64,000 nt of DNA from Nocardioides albidus. GTDB lineage: Bacteria; Actinomycetota; Actinomycetes; Propionibacteriales; Nocardioidaceae. Shown here piece after piece: positions 58,980 to 64,000 of this stretch (positions are counted from its first letter, which is position 1; every line of letters begins with the position of its first letter). The position numbers were made by a program, and so were the translations under genes. The notes beneath the pieces were generated by a model. The model searched no databases. It was not told where the DNA came from and saw only the letters and a program-made list of their open reading frames with translations. Location of the stretch: NCBI RefSeq assembly GCF_006335005.1, contig NZ_VDMP01000015.1, positions 13,344 through 77,343 on the forward strand. The letters are read 5' to 3'.

Positions 58980-60635
58980 ACGATCCACGGCACCCCGGTC
59001 GTCCCCGGCCTCGCCCACGGCCCCGCACAGATCACCGTCTCCGACGTCTCCCCCGACGCCCTCGCGCGGTACGGCGACGGCAGCCACCTCGACGAGGAGG
59101 CGGCCCTCGCGGCGTACGACGCGGCCGCCGAGGCCGTCGCGGAGGGCTTCCGCCGCAAGGCCGCTGCCGCCGACGGCGCCACCTCGGGCGTGCTCACCGC
59201 GAGCGCGGGCCTGGCCACCGACCGCGGCCTGCGCTCCGCGGTGCGCAAGAACCTGCGCGCCGGCGAGCCGCTGCTGAGCGCGGTCGACCGCGCTGTCGAG
59301 CAGTTCGTGACCGTCTTCACCGGCATGGGCGGACTGATGGCCGAGCGGGTCACCGACCTGCGCGACATCCGCACCCGCGTCGTGGCCCGACTGGTCGGCG
59401 AGCCCGAGCCGGGCGTCACCCTGCCGGAGGAGCCGGTGGTGCTGGTCGCCACCGATCTCGCCCCCGCCGACACCGCCGGCCTCGACCCGGCCCTGGTGCT
59501 CGCGCTGGTGACCGAGCGGGGCGGGCCGACGAGCCACACCGCGATCATCGCGCGCCAGCTCGGCATCCCCTGCGTGGTCGGCGCCGCCGGCGTGGTGGCG
59601 GCGGCCGCCGGCCACGCTCTCCTCGTCGACGGCGCCACCGGCAGCGTCGAGCTCGATCCGGACCCCGCGCTGGCCGCCGAGCGGGTCTCCGCTGACGCGC
59701 GCGAGCGGGAGGCGCTCGCGCACTGGGAGGGTCCGGGCCGCACCGCCGACGGTCACGCGGTCAAGCTGCTCGCCAACGTCGCCGACGCGGCCTCCGCCGA
59801 GACCGCCGCCCAGGGGCCGGTGAGCGGGGTCGGGCTGTTCCGGACCGAGCTCAGCTTCCTCGACCGCGAGACCGAGCCCACCGTCGAGGAGCAGACCGCC
59901 GTGTACGCCGGCGTGCTGGAGCCGTTCGCCGGCGGCGACCGGCACGTGGTGGTGCGCACCCTCGACGCCGGGTCCGACAAGCCGATCGCGTTCGCGACCC
60001 ATCCCGACGAGGAGAACCCGGCGCTCGGCGTCCGGGGACTTCGGCTGTCGTTCACCGACCACGGCCTGCTGGACCGCCAGCTCGACGCGATCGCCGCGGC
60101 GGCTCACGCCAGCGGCACGCCCACCTGGGTGATGGCTCCGATGGTCGCCACGGTCGAGGAGGCGCGCGACTTCGCCGGCGCGGTCCGCGACCGGGGCCTC
60201 GTGCCCGGGGTGATGGTCGAGGTGCCCAGCGCGGCGCTGCTGGCCGACCGGATCCTCGCCGAGGTGGACTTCCTCTCGATCGGCACCAACGACCTGACGC
60301 AGTACACGATGGCCGCCGACCGGCTGTGCTCCGACCTCGCGCACCTCACCGACCCGTGGCAGCCGGCGGTGCTCCAGCTGATCGCCATGACCGCGGCCGC
60401 GGGCGAGCGGGCGGGCAAGCCCGTGGGCGTGTGCGGCGAGGCGGCTGCCGATCCACTGCTCGCGTGCGTGCTGGTCGGCCTCGGCATCACGTCGCTGTCG
60501 ATGGCCTCCGCCGCGGTGCGGCCTGTCGGCGCGCGGCTCGCGACCGCCACCTCGGAGCAGTGCCGGGAGATGGCACGAGCGGCTCTCGAGGCGGCCAGTC
60601 CTGCTGCCGCCCGCGAGGCCGCTCGTTCCGTGTGA
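58971..60635 (+). CDS. ptsI: Phosphoenolpyruvate-protein phosphotransferase (Enzyme I)
   Basis: A 554-aa EI that phosphorylates HPr from PEP. The active His (about 189) is in RGGPTSHTAIIAR. The C-terminal PEP-binding barrel shows GLFRTELSFLDR, VRTLDAGSDKPIAF, ALGVRGLRLSF, PGVMVEVPSAALLAD, SIGTNDLTQYTMAADR and the cysteine of GVCGEAAADP. The ATG at 58971 is six bases after TAGCGT without a Shine-Dalgarno, implying a leaderless mRNA; a GTG at 58965 is the alternative. Confidence 0.95.
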   Translation: MVTTIHGTPVVPGLAHGPAQITVSDVSPDALARYGDGSHLDEEAALAAYDAAAEAVAEGFRRKAAAADGATSGVLTASAGLATDRGLRSAVRKNLRAGEPLLSAVDRAVEQFVTVFTGMGGLMAERVTDLRDIRTRVVARLVGEPEPGVTLPEEPVVLVATDLAPADTAGLDPALVLALVTERGGPTSHTAIIARQLGIPCVVGAAGVVAAAAGHALLVDGATGSVELDPDPALAAERVSADAREREALAHWEGPGRTADGHAVKLLANVADAASAETAAQGPVSGVGLFRTELSFLDRETEPTVEEQTAVYAGVLEPFAGGDRHVVVRTLDAGSDKPIAFATHPDEENPALGVRGLRLSFTDHGLLDRQLDAIAAAAHASGTPTWVMAPMVATVEEARDFAGAVRDRGLVPGVMVEVPSAALLADRILAEVDFLSIGTNDLTQYTMAADRLCSDLAHLTDPWQPAVLQLIAMTAAAGERAGKPVGVCGEAAADPLLACVLVGLGITSLSMASAAVRPVGARLATATSEQCREMARAALEAASPAAAREAARSV

Positions 60636-60652
60636 TCGACCTGATCGACCCG

Positions 60653-60922
60653 TCAGTCCTGACGGAGCTCCGGTGCGTCGGCGTCGGCGTCGGCGTCGAG
60701 CACCGGAGCCTGGTCGCGCCCGTGATCGGCGAGCGCGCGCCGTGAGGAGTCGCGGATCGCGAAGATCTCCGTCGCCAGCCCACCCACCGCCGTCGCCACG
60801 TCACCGACCGCCCTGGTCAGGATGGTCGCGACCTCGCCCACCGTGTGGGCGGCGGCCTCGGCGCCGGCCTGCAGGGCGTCCTTGGTGATCTCGGCCCGGC
60901 TCAGCTCGTCGCGTCCCGTCAT
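60653..60922 (-). CDS. Small helical protein, function unknown
   Basis: An 89-aa acidic protein that I do not recognise. It has an amphipathic, Ala/Val-rich central helix (AGAEAAAHTVGEVATILTRAVGDVATAVGGLATEIFAI) and a charged tail with DADADADAP. It converges with ptsI. The ATG at 60922 is the only good start. Confidence 0.5.
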   Translation of the reverse strand: MTGRDELSRAEITKDALQAGAEAAAHTVGEVATILTRAVGDVATAVGGLATEIFAIRDSSRRALADHGRDQAPVLDADADADAPELRQD

Positions 60923-61021
60923 CTCGGGGTCCCCGCGACGTTGTTCGCCGGAGGAGCGAAGCGGGGGAAGCGGAGGACTTCGTGGGGTGAGGTCATGGTG
61001 TCCAGTCTCCCGCGAGGCGGC

Positions 61022-62182
61022 TCACGCTGCCAACGAGTCCTCGGTCACGGCCTGCGGGCCACGCACGGGCGCGGCCTTCGTCGTACCGCCCGGGAACGAG
61101 AGACGCACGATCTTGCGGAACACGCTGAACAGCTGCTTGTGCAGCGGGCCCTTGTTGTAGGGCAGCCCGTAGCGCTCGCAGATCTCCTGGACCTCGACGG
61201 CCATCTCCGGGTAGCGGCGGGCCGGGATGTCGGGGAACAGGTGGTGCTCGATCTGGTGCGACAGGTTGCCGCTCATCACGTGCATCAGCGTGCTGCCGGT
61301 GATGTTGGCCGAGCCGAGCATCTGGCGCAGGTACCACTGGCCGCGGGTCTCGTTCTCGGTCTCCTCGAGCGTGAAGGTCGCCACGCCGGCCGGGAAGTGG
61401 CCGCAGAAGATGATGTTGAAGGTCCAGATGTTGCGGACCAGGTTGGCCACCGCGTTGCCGGCCAGGGTGCTCAGGAAGAGCGGGCCGGTCAGCGCCGGGA
61501 AGAGCACGTAGTCCTTGAGGATCTGCTTGCCCATCTTCTTGCGGATCCGGCGCCAGACGGGAGCGTTCTCGCCGCCGAAGAGCGGGCGTCGTCCGGCGAT
61601 GACCTCCTCGGCCTCGAGGTCGTGGACGGCCACGCCCCACTCGAAGAAGGTCATCAGCAGGAACGCCCACAGCGGGTTGCCGAGGTAGTAGGGGTTCCAC
61701 TTCTGCTCGGGGTCCATCCGCAGGATGCCGTAGCCCACGTCGCGGTCCTTGCCCACCACGTTGGTGTACGTGTGGTGCATGTAGTTGTGGCCGTACTTCC
61801 AGTTCTCGGCCGGCGCCATCGTGTCCCAGTCGAACATCCGGGAGTTGAACGTCGGGTCGCCCATCCAGTCGTACTGGCCGTGCATCACGTTGTGGCCGAT
61901 CTCCATGTTGTCGAGGATCTTCGACACGGAGAGGGCGGCGACGGCGGGCACCCAGCCGATCACGGGCAGGTAGAACAGCGCGCGGCCGGCGATCTCGAAG
62001 GAGCGCTGGGCCTTGACGACCTTGCGCAGGTACGCAGCGTCCGGCTCGCCGAGGTCGGCGATGATGCGCAGGCGGAGGGCGTCGAGCTCGGCGCCGAGCC
62101 GGTCGATCTCCTCGTGGGTCAGGCCGTGGTACTTCTCGTCCACGCCCGGGTCGGTGGTCGTCTCGTCGATCAGTGCAGTCAT
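61022..62182 (-). CDS. Membrane fatty acid/acyl-CoA desaturase (DesA3-like)
   Basis: A protein of about 386 aa with the three histidine boxes of membrane di-iron desaturases: HNVMH (near 97), HNYMHH (near 132) and HQIEHH near 310. It has hydrophobic segments around residues 70-90 and 220-260. It likely introduces a delta-9 double bond using electrons from the adjacent reductase, like mycobacterial DesA3 with its oxidoreductase. GAGGAG suits the ATG at 62182 better than the GTG three bases upstream. Confidence 0.92.
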   Translation of the reverse strand: MTALIDETTTDPGVDEKYHGLTHEEIDRLGAELDALRLRIIADLGEPDAAYLRKVVKAQRSFEIAGRALFYLPVIGWVPAVAALSVSKILDNMEIGHNVMHGQYDWMGDPTFNSRMFDWDTMAPAENWKYGHNYMHHTYTNVVGKDRDVGYGILRMDPEQKWNPYYLGNPLWAFLLMTFFEWGVAVHDLEAEEVIAGRRPLFGGENAPVWRRIRKKMGKQILKDYVLFPALTGPLFLSTLAGNAVANLVRNIWTFNIIFCGHFPAGVATFTLEETENETRGQWYLRQMLGSANITGSTLMHVMSGNLSHQIEHHLFPDIPARRYPEMAVEVQEICERYGLPYNKGPLHKQLFSVFRKIVRLSFPGGTTKAAPVRGPQAVTEDSLAA

Positions 62183-62192
62183 CACAGTCTCC

Positions 62193-63374
62193 TCAGAGGT
62201 CGATGTGGCAGTCGCCGGCGGCGGCGGTCACGCAGATGCGGACCTCCTCGTCCGGCAGTGCGGACTCCTCGCCGGTCAGGATGTTGCGGACGGTGCCCGC
62301 GGTCTTGGTGCGCGTGCAGGAGAAGCAGATGCCCATCCGGCAGCCGAACTCCGGCTTCAAGCCGAGCTCCTCGGCCTGCTCGAGCAGGCTGGCGCCGGAC
62401 GCGGCGACGGTCCTTCCCGCACGGGTGAACGAGACGTCGCCCTCGATCTCCTCGCCGGGTCGGGCGGCACGGGCCACCGCCGGCTTGAAGAACTCCATCT
62501 GCAGGCGGGTCGAGCCGTCGTACGCCGCCTTGACCAGCTCCACGAGGCCCGGAGGCCCGCAGAGCCAGGTGTCGGTGTCCTGGTAGTCGGGCACGAGGCG
62601 GCGCAGCTCGAACTCGCTGAAGAGCTGGTCGCCGTAGCGCAGGTGCACGTCGATGCCGTTGTCGGCCTCGGCGATCGCGGCGAGCTCGTCGGCGAAGATC
62701 TGGTCCTCGGGGCTCCGCGCGAAGTGCAGGAAGGTGACCTTGCGTCCGGCGTGGGCGACCCCGTCGCGGTGATACCCGTCGCGCAGCAGGGTGCGCACCA
62801 TCGACATGGCGGGGGTGATGCCCGAGCCGCCGGTGATGAAGACCAGCCTGCTGATGGTCGGCGTGGCGGGGCTCTCGATGAGCGTGAACTCGCCCTGCGC
62901 CTGGCTCAGGTGGACGATCTCGCCCGCCGCGGCGTGACGGACGAGGTACGACGACACCTGGCCCTCGTCGTGGGCGCGCACGGTGAGCGTGATCGGCTCG
63001 CCCGGGCCCGAGGCGGCCGAGGAGATCGAGAACGCGCGGGTGTGCCTCTTCGCCGAGCCCGGGAGTTCGACGCCGACCAGGACGTGCTGTCCGGCACGGT
63101 GGCCGCGCCAGGTGGCGGTGGGCTGCAGGGTGAGGGTGGCGACCGGTGCCTCGCCGTCGGTCTCGCGCCGGATCGAGACGATCCGGGCGCGCACGTCGTG
63201 GGCCGCCCACATCGGGTTGAACCGCTCGAGATAGCTGTCGACGCCGTGCGGGCTGGCCAGGGCGCCCACGAGCCGCGAGCGCAGCAGCATCCCGAGGGGA
63301 GCGGCGCCAGCGGTGCGCAGAGCGCGGCGGGGGCGGAGGGAAGGGGCCGCCGGGTCGGAGATGAGCGCGGTCAT
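62193..63374 (-). CDS. Ferredoxin-NAD(P) oxidoreductase, electron donor of the desaturase
   Basis: A 393-aa protein with an FAD-binding domain (HTRAFSISSAASG), an NAD(P)-binding domain (LVFITGGSGITPAMSMVRTLL; WLCGPPGLVELV) and a C-terminal plant-type [2Fe-2S] ferredoxin domain (GCRMGICFSC followed by a distal Cys in IRICVTAA-like RICVTAAAGDC). It passes electrons from NAD(P)H to the desaturase encoded ten bases downstream. AAGGAGG precedes the ATG. Divergent from a TetR gene. Confidence 0.92.
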   Translation of the reverse strand: MTALISDPAAPSLRPRRALRTAGAAPLGMLLRSRLVGALASPHGVDSYLERFNPMWAAHDVRARIVSIRRETDGEAPVATLTLQPTATWRGHRAGQHVLVGVELPGSAKRHTRAFSISSAASGPGEPITLTVRAHDEGQVSSYLVRHAAAGEIVHLSQAQGEFTLIESPATPTISRLVFITGGSGITPAMSMVRTLLRDGYHRDGVAHAGRKVTFLHFARSPEDQIFADELAAIAEADNGIDVHLRYGDQLFSEFELRRLVPDYQDTDTWLCGPPGLVELVKAAYDGSTRLQMEFFKPAVARAARPGEEIEGDVSFTRAGRTVAASGASLLEQAEELGLKPEFGCRMGICFSCTRTKTAGTVRNILTGEESALPDEEVRICVTAAAGDCHIDL

Positions 63375-63399
63375 CGCGCCTCCTTCGGTGGAAGATTGG

Positions 63400-63415
63400 G
63401 TGTACGTCCGTACAC
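63400..63415. promoter_or_regulatory. TetR-type operator of the desaturase operon
   Basis: GTGTACG-TC-CGTACAC has perfect 7-bp arms around two bases and lies 26 bp before the reductase ATG. A second near-palindrome, GTGCACACATGTTCAC (63467-63482), sits just before the regulator's promoter. Confidence 0.7.
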
Positions 63416-63500
63416 CGAAACTCTGACGCGTGGTTGCGCGCGGGTCAACGCCTCCGGACCGTGACAGTGCACACATGTTCACTGACGGTAGGGTGGGTCC

Positions 63501-64000
63501 ATGACGGTGAGCCGCGTGGCACAGAAGGAGCGCACCCGACGCGCCATCCTCGACGCCGCGCTGGACCTCTCGGCGAGCTCCACGCTGGTCGCCCTCTCCC
63601 TGCGCCAGGTGGCCAAGGAGGTGGGCATCGTGCCCACCGCGTTCTACCGGCACTTCCCCTCGATCGAGGACCTCGGGCTCGCGCTGGTGGAGGAGTCGCT
63701 CGACACCCTGCGCGCGCTGCTGCGCGAGCTGCGGCGTACCGCCGGCACCGACACCGGCGAGATCATCGACGGCTCCGTGGCGGTGCTCGTCGAGCAGGTG
63801 CGCCACGACCACGCCCACTACGCCTTCATCGCCCGCGAGCGGTTCGCGGGCCCGCCCACGGTGCGGGAGGCGATCGCGCGGGGCATCGAGCTCGCCGAGC
63901 GCGAGCTCGCCACGGACCTCGCCCACCTGCCCGGCACCGCGACATGGAGCGAGCAGGACCTGCAGGTGCTGTCCGAGCTCATCGTCGGCGCGATGGTCAC
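63501..64000 (+). CDS. TetR-family regulator of the desaturase operon, partial
   Basis: Open from the ATG at 63501 to the window end (166 residues). The N-terminal HTH is clear: KERTRRAILDAALDLSASS, LSLRQVAKEVGIVPTAFYRHFPSIEDLGLALVEE. The ligand domain includes HDHAHYAFIARERFAGPPTVREAIARGIE. TAGGGT (63489-63494) is six bases before the ATG, so the mRNA is probably leaderless. It likely represses the divergent reductase-desaturase pair in response to acyl-CoA. Confidence 0.88.
   Translation, partial: MTVSRVAQKERTRRAILDAALDLSASSTLVALSLRQVAKEVGIVPTAFYRHFPSIEDLGLALVEESLDTLRALLRELRRTAGTDTGEIIDGSVAVLVEQVRHDHAHYAFIARERFAGPPTVREAIARGIELAERELATDLAHLPGTATWSEQDLQVLSELIVGAMV

Overview
The window is a gene-dense, high-GC chromosomal segment of an actinobacterium, most likely Nocardioides or a close Nocardioidaceae relative. 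This placement is inferred from gene families and gene order; no 16S gene is present. Supporting markers are NucS/EndoMS mismatch repair, a fused 2-oxoglutarate decarboxylase/dehydrogenase (KGD type), DUF2550 beside atpC, DUF6104 after KGD, an actinobacterial Rho with a long disordered N-terminus, and many start codons placed 6-9 nt after a TANNNT box (leaderless mRNAs). No phage, IS element, integrase or CRISPR array was seen, and no gene-free stretch exceeds 300 bases.

Layout. 1-1800: end of a pxpABC 5-oxoprolinase operon. 1980-15801: a loose cluster around the ethylmalonyl-CoA pathway (ccr, a 3-hydroxybutyryl-CoA dehydrogenase, ethylmalonyl-CoA mutase, a cobalamin adenosyltransferase), interleaved with a Scy/DivIVA-like coiled-coil protein, an AI-2E-family permease, an EamA transporter with a CGNR regulator, nucS, a ferritin and small proteins. 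15927-19094: a SWIM/SNF2 helicase. 19147-37206 (minus strand): the conserved actinobacterial block hom-thrC-thrB-rho-rpmE-prfA-prmC-tsaC-wecA-atpI-atpZ-atpBEFHAGDC-DUF2550. 37284-42107: two quinone-oxidoreductase-like enzymes, a GlxA/AraC regulator, an MFS pump and SoxR. 42125-45417: lysA, argS and a divergent tRNA-Arg(CCG). 45463-50340: rnhA, KGD and a small DUF6104 gene. 50515-54674: an MMPL exporter with a divergent TetR and two further genes. 54732-60635: a complete fructose PTS (ptsH, fruA, fruK, fruR, divergent ptsI). 61022-64000: an acyl-lipid/acyl-CoA desaturase, its ferredoxin-reductase partner and a divergent TetR that runs off the window.

The most interesting material is regulatory. 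(i) ccr, the hydroxybutyryl-CoA dehydrogenase and ecm each carry the same inverted repeat TTACC-N4-GGTA near the -35 position, which predicts one unlinked regulator for the ethylmalonyl-CoA pathway. (ii) CRP/GlxR-type sites lie before the ATP synthase operon and an ArsC-like gene, and one is centred on the ptsI start codon. (iii) A SoxR box lies between two overlapping promoters, one with the 19-bp spacer typical of MerR-type promoters. (iv) Two TetR-controlled divergent promoters 11 kb apart share a 14/16 operator match. (v) yggU and nucS have back-to-back leaderless promoters within 25 bp. (vi) Several short tandem or inverted repeat arrays (15827, 38237, 50355) lie between genes. I found no multi-gene system that looks wholly new.
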